Assembly (NCBI RefSeq): GCF_028656935.1
Contig: NZ_JAMDGZ010000063.1
Coordinates: 1-56,265 of the forward strand
Direction of reading: 5' to 3'
DNA length: 56,265 bases
DNA from: Pseudomonas rubra
GTDB taxonomy: Bacteria; Pseudomonadota; Gammaproteobacteria; Pseudomonadales; Pseudomonadaceae
The notes under the pieces were generated by a model. The model saw nothing but the letters and a program-made list of their open reading frames with translations. It ran no database searches and was not told the DNA's origin. This document shows positions 43,181 through 51,587 of the stretch, piece after piece (positions within the stretch are counted from its first letter, which is position 1; every line of letters starts with the position of its first letter). A program made the translations under genes and the position numbers.

Positions 43181-44020
43181 TCAGTAAGCCTTGCCGGTCT
43201 TGTAGAAGTTCTCGAAGCAGAAGTTGGTCGCTTCGATGTAACCTTCGGCGCCACCGCAGTCAAAACGCTTGCCCTTGAACTTGTAGGCAATCACGCAGCC
43301 ATCCTGAGCCTGCTTCATCAGGGCGTCGGTGATCTGGATCTCACCGCCCTTGCCCGGCTCGGTTTCTTCGATCAGTTTGAAGATGTCCGGGGTCATGATG
43401 TAGCGGCCGATGATCGCCAGGTTCGACGGCGCATCTTCAGGCTTTGGTTTCTCGACCATGTTGCGTACCCGGTACAGGTCATCACCGATCAGGTCACCGG
43501 CAATCACACCGTACTTGCTGGTTTCCTGCGGGTCGACTTCCATGATGGCAACGATGGTGCAGCGGTACTGTTTGTAAAGCTTGACCATTTGCTTGAGCAC
43601 GCCGTCACCGTCGAGGTTGACGCACAGGTCGTCCGCCAGCACCACTGCGAACGGCTCGTCGCCAATCAGCGGGCGACCGGTGAGGATCGCGTGGCCCAGG
43701 CCTTTCATTTCGGTCTGGCGGGTGTAGGAGAACGAACACTCATCGAGCAGACGACGGATGCCGACCAGGTATTTCTCCTTATCGGTACCCTTGATCTGGT
43801 TTTCCAGCTCATAGCTGATGTCGAAGTGGTCTTCCAGGGCGCGCTTGCCGCGACCGGTAACGATGGAAATCTCGTTCAATCCAGCGTCCAGCGCTTCTTC
43901 AACGCCGTACTGGATCAGTGGCTTGTTCACCACCGGCAGCATTTCCTTGGGCATGGCTTTGGTAGCAGGCAGGAAGCGAGTGCCGTAACCGGCTGCCGGG
44001 AACAAGCATTTCTTGATCAT
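43181..44020 (-). CDS. galU: UTP-glucose-1-phosphate uridylyltransferase
   Basis: 279 residues. The nucleotidyltransferase signature is CLFPAAGYGTRFLPATKAMP with KEMLPVVNKPLIQY, followed by VVLADDLCVN for metal and substrate binding. Makes UDP-glucose for envelope polysaccharides and trehalose. ATG 44020 (MIKKCLFPAAG) is the normal start; a frame to 44035 is longer by five residues. A 189-bp gap (44021-44209) separates it from the cytochrome operon. Confidence 0.95.
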   Translation of the reverse strand: MIKKCLFPAAGYGTRFLPATKAMPKEMLPVVNKPLIQYGVEEALDAGLNEISIVTGRGKRALEDHFDISYELENQIKGTDKEKYLVGIRRLLDECSFSYTRQTEMKGLGHAILTGRPLIGDEPFAVVLADDLCVNLDGDGVLKQMVKLYKQYRCTIVAIMEVDPQETSKYGVIAGDLIGDDLYRVRNMVEKPKPEDAPSNLAIIGRYIMTPDIFKLIEETEPGKGGEIQITDALMKQAQDGCVIAYKFKGKRFDCGGAEGYIEATNFCFENFYKTGKAY

Positions 44021-44209
44021 ATACGTCCTTAACAAGGGCTTTGCGTACGAAATTCGGCGCAGTCTAATCAGGCGGCGGTCACCTTACAATGCCCCACCAG
44101 CGGGCGGCCGAGTCCATGATAGAGAAATCCAGAGGGATATAGTTCCCCCGGACCCTAAATATAGCGCCGGTGAGTGACCACCGGCACCTGTGTTCGGCTA
44201 TCGGGCGGC

Positions 44210-45115
44210 CTACGTACCCTGCCCGATCAGCACCCCCTCGACCTTCTGACCATAAAGGTTCACACCATCATTTGCGTGAAACTTCAGCCGGGTTTTCTCG
44301 ATCGAGCCCTCTACCAAGCGTGGGTCCTGTGGCCGCTCATGACGGTTGATATAGGCCGCCACATCCCAGGCCTGCTGGTCCGTGAGGCTGCCAGGCTTAC
44401 CCAGCGGCATATTGTGCTTGATGAATGAAGCCGCCGTGTTGATCCGGTGCATGCCCGCGCCCCAATTGTAGGAGTCCTTGCCCCACAACGGCGGCATGAC
44501 GTAGTCCTTGGCTACCTTCTGGCCCTCGCCATTGGCGCCATGGCAAATCGAGCACTGGGCCTGGTACACCTGCTCGCCACGTTTGAAGTCATAGCCTTCA
44601 GCCGATTGCGGTACTTCCGGGTAGCCACGCCCGGCGCTTTCAACGCCAATGGGCGCCTTGCTCGCCAGCCAGTAGGCATACACCGACAAGGCGGTCATCT
44701 GCGGGCTGTCCGCCGCCGGGGGCTTGCCGTTCATGCTGAACTGGAAGCAACCCTGGATACGCTCGGCGAAAGTGTTGACCTTGTCGTTTTTCTTGCGATA
44801 GGCCGGGTACATGGGATACGCGCCCCACAGTGGCGCAGAATTACCCAGGCGGCCCTGGTCCAGATGGCAATTACTGCAGTTAAGGCCGTTGCCGACGTAT
44901 TCGGGCATCAATCTACGAGTGTCGACGAACAAAGCGTAGCCATCGCGGACCATTTTGCCGTAGGCATTGTCAGGCAGTTCGCTTTCCGCTGGCGGCGTGA
45001 AGCTTGGCGCCGCGGCGGGCGAGGTCTTGAGTTGAGACTGGTCTTCCATGGCAATCGGCGCTGCCTGGACAGTGCCCAGGCTCAGAGCCAGGGCGACGAA
45101 TATCATTGGCTTCAT
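44210..45115 (-). CDS. tsdA: thiosulfate dehydrogenase-like dihaem cytochrome c
   Basis: 301 residues with a signal peptide and two haem c sites (C80-S-N-C-H84 and C188-S-I-C-H192). The stretch ERIQGCFQFSMNGKPP contains a Cys (C123) placed like the axial haem ligand Cys of TsdA, the periplasmic enzyme that joins two thiosulfates to tetrathionate. LNCSNCHLDQGR is also TsdA-like. Its ATG overlaps the stop of the upstream dihaem cytochrome gene (ATGA), as in tsdBA operons of P. stutzeri. Confidence in the enzyme name is good but not complete. Confidence 0.8.
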   Translation of the reverse strand: MKPMIFVALALSLGTVQAAPIAMEDQSQLKTSPAAAPSFTPPAESELPDNAYGKMVRDGYALFVDTRRLMPEYVGNGLNCSNCHLDQGRLGNSAPLWGAYPMYPAYRKKNDKVNTFAERIQGCFQFSMNGKPPAADSPQMTALSVYAYWLASKAPIGVESAGRGYPEVPQSAEGYDFKRGEQVYQAQCSICHGANGEGQKVAKDYVMPPLWGKDSYNWGAGMHRINTAASFIKHNMPLGKPGSLTDQQAWDVAAYINRHERPQDPRLVEGSIEKTRLKFHANDGVNLYGQKVEGVLIGQGT

Positions 45116-45762
45116 GGCTTGACCTCCGGGCTGGCGGGGTTGGCGAAGTAGTTGGCCACGGCCCTTATTTCGTCATCGGTCATGGCCTTGGCCACACCGA
45201 CCATCAACTGGTTGGGGTCATTACTACGACTGCCGTCGCGCCAGGCGTTGAGCTGGGCGACCAGGTAGCCCGCAGGCTGATGGGCCAAGGGCGGGAAATG
45301 CTCGCCAACGCCCGCACCACCTGGGCCATGACACTGCACGCAACCGGGGATGTTGCGCGTCCAGTCACCATAGAGCGCCAGTTTCTGTGCCGGATCTGTG
45401 GCCATTTGCTGGCGATGGCGGTCGCTGGCCGGTTCGCTGGGCATGGCGGCCAAGGCTGCGGTTACCGCCTGGATTTCCTCAGCGCTGAGGGCTTTGGCCA
45501 GGGGTTCCATGATCGGGTGCTTGCGGCTGCCATTTTGAAAATCATGCAACTGCTTGCTCAGATAAGCCGCTGGCAAGCCAGCCAATCGCGGGAAACCCGC
45601 AGGCGCGATACCCTTGCCGTCCGGGCCATGGCAACCCAGGCAGGCCATGGCAGCCGGGTTTTGGCCGCCCTGGGTGAAGATTTTCTGGCCATCGACGGCA
45701 TGCGCGGCAGGCAGTGAAAACAGCAGCAGGCTGCTGATCAGGATTCGATCCAGTGGGATCAT
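45112..45762 (-). CDS. tsdB: dihaem c4-type cytochrome, probable electron acceptor of TsdA
   Basis: 216 residues with a signal peptide (LDRILISSLLLFSLPAAHA) and two haem c sites (C41-L-G-C-H45 and C141-V-Q-C-H145), each followed by GPxGxG as in cytochrome c4. It is the likely redox partner of the overlapping TsdA-like gene. ATG 45762 follows GGAG by six bases. The region just upstream holds inverted repeats that may be its operator. Confidence 0.82.
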   Translation of the reverse strand: MIPLDRILISSLLLFSLPAAHAVDGQKIFTQGGQNPAAMACLGCHGPDGKGIAPAGFPRLAGLPAAYLSKQLHDFQNGSRKHPIMEPLAKALSAEEIQAVTAALAAMPSEPASDRHRQQMATDPAQKLALYGDWTRNIPGCVQCHGPGGAGVGEHFPPLAHQPAGYLVAQLNAWRDGSRSNDPNQLMVGVAKAMTDDEIRAVANYFANPASPEVKP

Positions 45763-45790
45763 CACGGGCTCCATTTTCTTGTTATAAGCT

Positions 45791-45828
45791 TAGGCTTAAT
45801 AAATATAAGCCTATGAATAGTAGGCCTA
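45791..45828. promoter_or_regulatory. inverted repeats upstream of the cytochrome operon
   Basis: TAGGCTTA (45791-45798) and TAAGCCTA (45806-45813) form a perfect 8-bp inverted repeat with a 7-bp spacer. It is followed by an AGGCCT palindrome inside ATAGTAGGCCTAT. The region is AT-rich unlike the genes around it and starts 29 bp before the tsdB ATG, so it may be an operator or promoter. Confidence 0.5.
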
Positions 45829-45894
45829 TACGCCGTGAGCTACAACGAAGAATAATGGCGAGATGCCAGGTGAATCGGTTAGCTCAAGGTGAGA

Positions 45895-46245
45895 TCATCC
45901 GGAGATGCAGCGCGTCGCCGCAGTCTTTACATCACCCAGGCGCAGGGGGAAATTGTTCAGCCGCTCGTACAGTTTGATGCTGCTGCCGCTACCACGCTTA
46001 TCGATGTCCACCAGTGCGGCAGGGCCAGCACCGACCTTTTGCGGCACGACCAGGCGCAGACCGTCGTGGCGCTCTTCAACCGCCAGTTGCCCACGCGACT
46101 CGCTCAATTGCTGCTGCACGCAAACAGCGTATTCCTCAGGCTTCTTGCCAGAAATCACATTGAGGGTTTCCGGGCTGTTTTCCAGCTCCGAGACACTGAC
46201 ACACCCACCCAGCGTCACTGCCAACGCTGCTACGACCCACTTCAT
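45895..46245 (-). CDS. small putative lipoprotein
   Basis: 116 residues. MKWVVAALAVTLGGCVSVSE has a lipobox (LGGC), so the protein should be lipid-anchored after cleavage before Cys15. The rest (KPEEYAVCVQQQLSESRGQL and LRLVVPQKVGAGPAALVDID) matches no family I know. GGAGGTG lies eight bases before ATG 46245. It faces the DUF1883 gene across a 158-bp divergent gap. Confidence 0.75.
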   Translation of the reverse strand: MKWVVAALAVTLGGCVSVSELENSPETLNVISGKKPEEYAVCVQQQLSESRGQLAVEERHDGLRLVVPQKVGAGPAALVDIDKRGSGSSIKLYERLNNFPLRLGDVKTAATRCISG

Positions 46246-46403
46246 CAAGCACACCTCCACCACGGAAAAAGGATAGGACCACGCGCAGACCATTTTGCTC
46301 CCTTGATTGGCAGTTTTATCCTGGGCCTGGCACGAAGGCCGACAGTGTAACCGACATCATGGTATCGTTTTGATTTGCTAACAGATCCCCTGCGGAGTGC
46401 AAC

Positions 46404-46706
46404 ATGAAATTCGTACACCAGCGCGAGCACCTCAATGAGGAAGACATCGTGGTCATCCATTGCTCCCAGCGCTGCAACATCCGCCTGATGAACGACGCCA
46501 ACTTCCGCAGCTTCAAGAACGGCGGCCGTCACACCTACCATGGTGGCGCCTTCGTCGACTTCCCGGCCAAGATCACCGTGCCCAGCACCGGCTTCTGGAA
46601 CATCACCATCGACACCGTCGGCCCACGGGCCCTGTCGGCAGTGACCAAGCCGACCTTTACCCACACCATCAAGTTCATTCGCCGTTCGTCGTCGAAGCTG
46701 AGATAA
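46404..46706 (+). CDS. DUF1883 domain protein
   Basis: 100 residues, the full DUF1883 domain. MKFVHQREHLNEEDIVVIHC and RHTYHGGAFVDFPAKITVPS are typical beta-rich segments. The family's role is unknown; in some proteins it is joined to a TIR domain, here it is alone. GGAGTGCAAC precedes the ATG. A 56-residue gene follows after 4 bp and may be co-transcribed. Confidence 0.87.
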   Translation: MKFVHQREHLNEEDIVVIHCSQRCNIRLMNDANFRSFKNGGRHTYHGGAFVDFPAKITVPSTGFWNITIDTVGPRALSAVTKPTFTHTIKFIRRSSSKLR

Positions 46707-46710
46707 GCCC

Positions 46711-46881
46711 ATGAGCCAGACCACCAAGTACGTCATCAAGTACAAGCTAGACGGCGCGCAACGATTCGATTTCGCCCAGATGAGCAGTGATGCACCTGAG
46801 CAGGTACAAGCAGCGTTGAAAGCGCTGCACGGCGAAGACGCCAGTAAAATCACCGATATAAAGGTTAGCAAAGCGCTGTAA
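46711..46881 (+). CDS. 56-residue hypothetical protein next to the DUF1883 gene
   Basis: Short frame starting MSQTTKYVIKYKLDGAQRFD and ending DIKVSKAL. It is a polar, mixed alpha/beta sequence with no membrane segment. It begins 4 bp after the DUF1883 stop and ends 26 bp before the next gene, with GATAAGCCC before the ATG. Coding is supported by tight spacing and normal codon use. No family recognised. Confidence 0.65.
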   Translation: MSQTTKYVIKYKLDGAQRFDFAQMSSDAPEQVQAALKALHGEDASKITDIKVSKAL

Positions 46882-46907
46882 CCCCCTCAGCACAAGGAAC
46901 CCCAGGC

Positions 46908-47981
46908 ATGAGCCAATGGCCGGACACCCGCCTGCTCGATCTGCTCGGCATCGACCTGCCGATTCTTCAGGCACCGATGGCCGGCTCTACCGGTTCAGCC
47001 ATGGCCATTGCCGTGAGCAATGCCGGCGGCCTGGGTTCGTTGCCCTGTGCCACGTTGAGCCCGGAACAGATCCGCGCCGAGCTGCAAGCCTTTGCCGAAG
47101 CAAGCCGTGGCCCGCTCAACGTCAACTTCTTCTGCCATCAACCACCGCAGCCCGACCCTGCCCGCGACGCAGCCTGGAAGCTGGCGCTCAAGCCTTATTA
47201 CGAAGAACTGGGCGCCGACTTCGACGCGCCGACGCCGGTGTCAAACCGCGCGCCGTTCGACGACGCCACCTGTCGCCTGATCGAAGAGTTCAAACCCGCT
47301 GTGGTCAGTTTCCACTTCGGCCTGCCCGAGGCCAGCTTGCTCAAACGGGTCAAGGCCTCGGGCGCCAGGGTCCTGTCCAGCGCCACCACCGTAGAAGAAG
47401 CCCTGTGGCTGGAAGATCACGGTTGTGACGCGATCATTGCCATGGGCTATGAAGCCGGTGGCCATCGCGGGATGTTTCTGAGCAGTGACCTCAACACCCA
47501 GATCGGCACCCTGGCGCTGGTGCCGCAGGTTGTCGACGCCGTGAAGGTTCCAGTGATTGCCGCCGGCGGCATTGGCGACCACCGCGGCATCGTTGCCGCC
47601 CTGGCCCTGGGTGCCTCAGCGGTGCAATTGGGCACCGCCTACCTGTTCTGCCCGGAGGCCAAGGTCTCGGCGGCCCATCGCCAGGCCCTGCACAGCGCCA
47701 TGGCAAGCGACACGGCGCTGACCAATCTGTTTACCGGACGCCCGGCGCGCGGTATCGGCACCCGCATCATGCGTGAACTGGGCCCCATGAGTGACCTGGC
47801 GCCACGCTTCCCCCTGGCCGGTGGCGCCTTGATGCCGCTGCGGGCGATCAGCGAGCCGCTCGGCAGCAGCGATTTCAGCAACCTCTGGGCGGGTCAGGCT
47901 CTGCGACTGGGCCAGGCACTGCCAGCTGGCGAATTGACGCAAAAACTGGCCGAAGACGCCCTCGCCCAGCTCAAACGCTGA
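46908..47981 (+). CDS. nitronate monooxygenase family FMN protein
   Basis: 357 residues, TIM barrel of the 2-nitropropane dioxygenase/nitronate monooxygenase group. LPILQAPMAGSTGSAMA is the N-terminal FMN motif, and MGYEAGGHRG and IAAGGIGDHRGIVAALALGA are the phosphate and flavin sites. It oxidises nitronates or acts as an NAD(P)H-dependent flavin enzyme. AAGGAACCCC precedes the ATG. It is followed by modA after 81 bp. Confidence 0.9.
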   Translation: MSQWPDTRLLDLLGIDLPILQAPMAGSTGSAMAIAVSNAGGLGSLPCATLSPEQIRAELQAFAEASRGPLNVNFFCHQPPQPDPARDAAWKLALKPYYEELGADFDAPTPVSNRAPFDDATCRLIEEFKPAVVSFHFGLPEASLLKRVKASGARVLSSATTVEEALWLEDHGCDAIIAMGYEAGGHRGMFLSSDLNTQIGTLALVPQVVDAVKVPVIAAGGIGDHRGIVAALALGASAVQLGTAYLFCPEAKVSAAHRQALHSAMASDTALTNLFTGRPARGIGTRIMRELGPMSDLAPRFPLAGGALMPLRAISEPLGSSDFSNLWAGQALRLGQALPAGELTQKLAEDALAQLKR

Positions 47982-48008
47982 AGCAGTACTTCCCGTTGGT
48001 CGGGCATT

Positions 48009-48032
48009 CGCTATATATTCACCTATATAACG
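48009..48032. promoter_or_regulatory. ModE-like operator before modA
   Basis: CGCTATAT and ATATAACG (48009-48016 and 48025-48032) separated by 8 bp match the ModE molybdate-repressor palindrome with one mismatch. It lies 30 bp before the modA ATG, so repression by molybdate is expected. No modE gene is in the window. Confidence 0.75.
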
Positions 48033-48062
48033 ACTACCCCTCAGCCTGTGGAGCTGTTTTTC

Positions 48063-48821
48063 ATGAGTAAGTGCGCACCGCGTTTTGCCCTGGCCGCCCT
48101 GGCCACCTTCATGACCTTCAACAGCGCTTGGGCCGACGAGGTCCAGGTCGCCGTCGCCGCCAACTTCACAGCGCCCATCCAGGCCATCGCCAAGGACTTC
48201 GAAAAAGACACCGGCCACACCCTGGTTGCCGCCTATGGCGCCACCGGCCAGTTCTACGCGCAGATCAAGAACGGCGCACCCTTCCAAGTGTTCCTCGCCG
48301 CCGACGACAGTACCCCGGCAAAACTCGAGAGCGAAGGCGACACCGTCAAAGGCTCGCGCTTTACTTATGCCATCGGCACCCTGGCACTGTGGTCGGCCAA
48401 AGAAGGCTATGTCGATGCCAAGGGCGATGTACTGAAGAAAAACGAATTCAAGCACCTGTCGATCGCCAACCCGAAAGCGGCGCCTTACGGCCTGGCCGCC
48501 ACCCAGGTGCTGGACAAGCTAAAGCTGAGCGAGGCCACCAAGGGCAAGATCGTCGAAGGCCAGAACATCACCCAGGCCTTCCAGTTCGTCTCCACCGGCA
48601 ATGCCGAACTGGGCTTCGTCGCCCTGTCGCAGATCTACAAGGATGGCAAGCTCAGCAGCGGTTCGGCCTGGATCGTGCCGTCCAGCCTGCATGAGCCGAT
48701 CAAACAGGACGCAGTGATCCTCAACAAAGGCAAGGACAGCGCCGCTGCCAAAGCCCTGGTTGAATACCTCAAGGGCCCGAAAGCTGCCGCCGTGATCAAG
48801 TCCTACGGTTACCAAATCTGA
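48063..48821 (+). CDS. modA: molybdate ABC transporter substrate-binding protein
   Basis: 252 residues with a signal peptide (FALAALATFMTFNSAWA). VQVAVAANFTAPIQAIAKDF and YGATGQFYAQIKNGAPFQVF are the molybdate-binding segments. ATG 48063 follows GGAG by nine bases; a GTG at 48048 is less likely. Stop TGA overlaps the modB ATG. It captures molybdate in the periplasm. Confidence 0.95.
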   Translation: MSKCAPRFALAALATFMTFNSAWADEVQVAVAANFTAPIQAIAKDFEKDTGHTLVAAYGATGQFYAQIKNGAPFQVFLAADDSTPAKLESEGDTVKGSRFTYAIGTLALWSAKEGYVDAKGDVLKKNEFKHLSIANPKAAPYGLAATQVLDKLKLSEATKGKIVEGQNITQAFQFVSTGNAELGFVALSQIYKDGKLSSGSAWIVPSSLHEPIKQDAVILNKGKDSAAAKALVEYLKGPKAAAVIKSYGYQI

Positions 48822-49501
48822 TGCCACTGGATGCCAGCGACCTCGGTGCCATCTGGCTGACCTTCAAACTGGCCAGCCTGACCACGCTGATTCTGTTGCT
48901 ACTCGGCACGCCCATCGCCTGGTGGCTGGCGCGCACGCGCTCGTGGCTGCGCGGGCCGGTGGGTGCGGTGGTAGCCCTGCCCCTGGTGCTGCCACCCACG
49001 GTGATCGGCTTCTACCTGTTGCTGGCTCTGGGACCCAATGGCTGGATCGGCCAAACCACCGAGGCACTGGGGCTGGGCACCGTGGTGTTCAGCTTCAGTG
49101 GTCTGGTGATCGGTTCGGTGGTGTATTCCATGCCCTTTGTCGTACAACCGCTGCAAAACGCCTTCAGCGCCATCGGCGAGCGACCGCTGGAAGTGGCCGC
49201 GACCCTGCGGGCCAGCCCCTGGGACACGTTCGTGCATGTGGTGCTGCCGCTGGCGCGCCCCGGCTTCATCACCGCCAGCATCCTCGGTTTTGCCCACACG
49301 GTCGGTGAGTTCGGCGTGGTGCTGATGATCGGCGGCAATATTCCCGACAAGACCCGGGTGGTTTCGGTGCAGATCTTCGATCATGTCGAGGCCATGGAGT
49401 ACCTGCAGGCCCACTGGCTGGCCGGGGCCATGCTGGTGTTTTCCTTCCTCGTGCTGCTGGCGCTGTACTCCAGCCGCCGCAGCAAATCGGTCTGGAGCTG
49501 A
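48821..49501 (+). CDS. modB: molybdate ABC transporter permease
   Basis: 226 residues with five membrane helices, beginning with DLGAIWLTFKLASLTTLILL. The ATPase-contacting loop is EVAATLRASPWDTFVHVVLP, and MIGGNIPDKTRVVSVQIFDH is diagnostic of ModB. It overlaps modA by 1 bp and precedes modC by 2 bp. Confidence 0.95.
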   Translation: MPLDASDLGAIWLTFKLASLTTLILLLLGTPIAWWLARTRSWLRGPVGAVVALPLVLPPTVIGFYLLLALGPNGWIGQTTEALGLGTVVFSFSGLVIGSVVYSMPFVVQPLQNAFSAIGERPLEVAATLRASPWDTFVHVVLPLARPGFITASILGFAHTVGEFGVVLMIGGNIPDKTRVVSVQIFDHVEAMEYLQAHWLAGAMLVFSFLVLLALYSSRRSKSVWS

Positions 49502-49503
49502 GC

Positions 49504-50592
49504 ATGGCCGCGATGATTCACGCCCGCTTGCAGCTGGCCCGCGCCGACTTCAAGCTGGATGTCGACCTGCAACTGCCTGGGCGCGGCATCAGCGCTCTGT
49601 TCGGCCATTCAGGTTCGGGCAAGACCACCTGCCTGCGCTGCCTGGCCGGGCTCGAACGCGCACCACAGGCGTACATCGAGGTCAATGGCGAGATCTGGCA
49701 AGACTCGCGCCGCGATCATTTCGTCGCCCCGCATCAGCGCCCGATTGGCTACGTGTTCCAGGAAGCCAGCCTGTTCACCCACCTGTCGGTACTCGCCAAC
49801 CTGACCTTTGGCTACAAACGCATCCCCGCCCGGCAGCGCAAGGTCAGCCTTGAACAGGCCTGTGAGCTGCTGGGCATCGAACACCTGCTCGAACGCAAAC
49901 CCGCTACTCTCTCCGGTGGCGAAGCCCAGCGCGTGGGCATTGCCCGGGCGCTGCTGAGCAGCCCGCAGTTGCTGCTGATGGACGAACCACTGGCGGCCCT
50001 CGATGGCCCGCGCAAGCGCGAGATCCTGCCGTACCTGGAGCGCCTGCACAGCGAGCTGGAGATTCCGCTGATCTATGTCAGCCATGCCCAGGACGAAGTC
50101 GCACGCCTGGCCGATCACCTGGTGCTGCTGGAGCACGGCAAGGTCCAGGCCAGCGGCCCGATCGCCGCCACCCTTGCGCGCCTCGACCTGCCGCTGGCCC
50201 AGGGCGATGACGCCGGGGTGATCATAGAGGGCAAGGTGAGTGCCTACGACAGCGACTATCAACTGCTCAGCCTGCAACTGCCGCACAGTGACCTGCAACT
50301 GCGCGTGGCTCACGAGCCGCTGGCCGTCGGTATGCCATTGCGCCTGAAAGTACAGGCGCGTGATGTGAGCCTGAGCCTGGGCGCCGACCAGCAGTCGAGC
50401 ATCCTCAATCGCCTGCCGGTAACCGTCAGTCACCACCGCCCGGCCGACAACAGCGCCCATGTGCTGGTCAGCCTCGACGCCGCCGGCACCACCCTGCTGG
50501 CACGCATTACCCGCTACTCCGCCGACCAGCTCAAGCTGCATGCCGGGCAGGCGCTGTGGGCACAGATCAAGTCGGTAGCACTGTTGGGCTGA
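49504..50592 (+). CDS. modC: molybdate ABC transporter ATP-binding protein
   Basis: 362 residues. Walker A GHSGSGKTT, signature LSGGEAQRVGIARALL, Walker B LLMDEPLAALDGP and H-loop YVSHAQDE. The C-terminal 70 residues are the molybdate-binding MOP/TOBE domain (ILNRLPVTVSHHRPADNSAH). ATG 49504 is 2 bp after the modB stop. It completes the mod operon. Confidence 0.95.
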   Translation: MAAMIHARLQLARADFKLDVDLQLPGRGISALFGHSGSGKTTCLRCLAGLERAPQAYIEVNGEIWQDSRRDHFVAPHQRPIGYVFQEASLFTHLSVLANLTFGYKRIPARQRKVSLEQACELLGIEHLLERKPATLSGGEAQRVGIARALLSSPQLLLMDEPLAALDGPRKREILPYLERLHSELEIPLIYVSHAQDEVARLADHLVLLEHGKVQASGPIAATLARLDLPLAQGDDAGVIIEGKVSAYDSDYQLLSLQLPHSDLQLRVAHEPLAVGMPLRLKVQARDVSLSLGADQQSSILNRLPVTVSHHRPADNSAHVLVSLDAAGTTLLARITRYSADQLKLHAGQALWAQIKSVALLG

Positions 50593-50920
50593 GCCTGCGC
50601 TCCATCGCAGTTTCCAGATAACCTGACCGCCCCTTGAAAAAGCATTCAGCGCAACCTACTTCCTATATCACGCAGAGAAATTTCCCATATTCCTTCAACA
50701 CCCCTATGCTTGCGGGTACGAGCAGCACTCGCTGTTCGGGATCGCTTGGCCAGCCAATCGGCACCTGCGACTAAAGACTCTCACTACAGAATCTGTGTTC
50801 GGGGGAATTAATATCCGCCGAAAGCGTCTTTAATGAAGGGAAAGAGGGAAACACCTCCGTGTGATCCCGGCTTGTGCGGGCAACGCCTGCAAGGCAACTT
50901 ACGTTACCAAGGAGATATAC
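50593..50920 (+). promoter_or_regulatory. 328-bp gap upstream of rsmA
   Basis: I find no gene in it. A weak sigma70-like pair is TTGAAA (50634-50639) and TACTTC (50657-50662), 17 bp apart. The last 20 bases carry the rsmA ribosome site AAGGAG, and a second AT-rich stretch lies at 50810-50835. No terminator with a T tract is evident for modC. Confidence 0.4.
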
Positions 50921-51118
50921 ATGCTGATACTCACCCGCAAGGTTGGCGAAAGCATCGTCATCAACGATGACATCAAAGTCACCATTCTGGGCGTCAAAGG
51001 GATGCAAGTGAGGATTGGCATCGATGCACCGAAAGATGTACAGGTGCACCGCGAAGAAATTTTCAAACGCATTCAGGCCGGCAGCCCGGCACCGGAGAAA
51101 GGAGGCGACGAGCACTAA
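50921..51118 (+). CDS. rsmA: carbon storage regulator RsmA/CsrA
   Basis: 65 residues. MLILTRKVGESIVINDDIKV and VRIGIDAPKDVQVHREEIF are the full CsrA fold, including the RNA-binding Leu4 and Arg44-type residues. It binds GGA motifs in mRNA leaders and represses translation; small RNAs titrate it. AAGGAG lies eight bases before the ATG. Pseudomonads often carry several csrA paralogues. Two 14-bp direct repeats follow the stop. Confidence 0.95.
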   Translation: MLILTRKVGESIVINDDIKVTILGVKGMQVRIGIDAPKDVQVHREEIFKRIQAGSPAPEKGGDEH

Positions 51119-51181
51119 ACAGCCCCCAGCTGACTCAAGCCGCACGGATGCGCTTGATCCTGCCCTGACAGCCCCCAGCTG
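51119..51181 (+). repeat. pair of 14-bp direct repeats after rsmA
   Basis: ACAGCCCCCAGCTG occurs at 51119-51132 and 51168-51181, 49 bp apart, inside the 78-bp gap between rsmA and the convergent receiver gene. CAGCTG is also palindromic. No T tract follows, so I do not call a terminator. Confidence 0.5.
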
Positions 51182-51196
51182 GCTGCCGACCAGGTC

Positions 51197-51568
51197 TCAA
51201 GGTGCTTCAGGCGTGCCGACCAGTTCCTTGACCTTGGCGATCAGTTGATCGATATCGAAGGGCTTGTCGAACACTGCAGCGAACAGCGCGGGAGCCTCCC
51301 GTCCCCTGTAAGCCTGCGCCCCACTCATCAGCATGACCGACACGCCTTGCCATTGCGGCTCTGCGCGAATGCTTGTGGCCAACTCCTCGCCATTCATCCC
51401 CGGCATCATGTAGTCGGTGATTACCAGCTCGACCCGCTTGCCTTTCAACAGTTCCAGGGCTTTGTGCCCATTGCCGGCCAGTTCCACGTCAAAACCTGCA
51501 TCCTCAAGGGCCCATCCAAGAATCTGGGCAATCAGGTACTCATCGTCAACGACCAGAATGGTCTTCAT
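51197..51568 (-). CDS. single-domain response regulator
   Basis: 123 residues, receiver domain only. Phosphoacceptor D52 in VITDYMMPGMNG, acidic pocket VVDDE near residue 7-10 and conserved K102 in FDKPFDI. It has no output domain, so it acts by protein contact, probably within the KaiC/kinase set. It lies 19 bp after the KaiC-like gene on the same strand, the third gene of that operon. Confidence 0.9.
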   Translation of the reverse strand: MKTILVVDDEYLIAQILGWALEDAGFDVELAGNGHKALELLKGKRVELVITDYMMPGMNGEELATSIRAEPQWQGVSVMLMSGAQAYRGREAPALFAAVFDKPFDIDQLIAKVKELVGTPEAP

Positions 51569-51587
51569 GGCCTTGCCTTCCTGCGTC

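Noticed and set aside
42164..44032. 622-codon open frame on the + strand
   Set aside because: It is antisense to gor and galU, both complete and well recognised.
50906..50923. rsmA ribosome site resembling a common expression-vector leader
   Set aside because: AAGGAGATATACAT is also a natural strong ribosome site; flanking sequence is ordinary chromosome, so no vector contamination is inferred.
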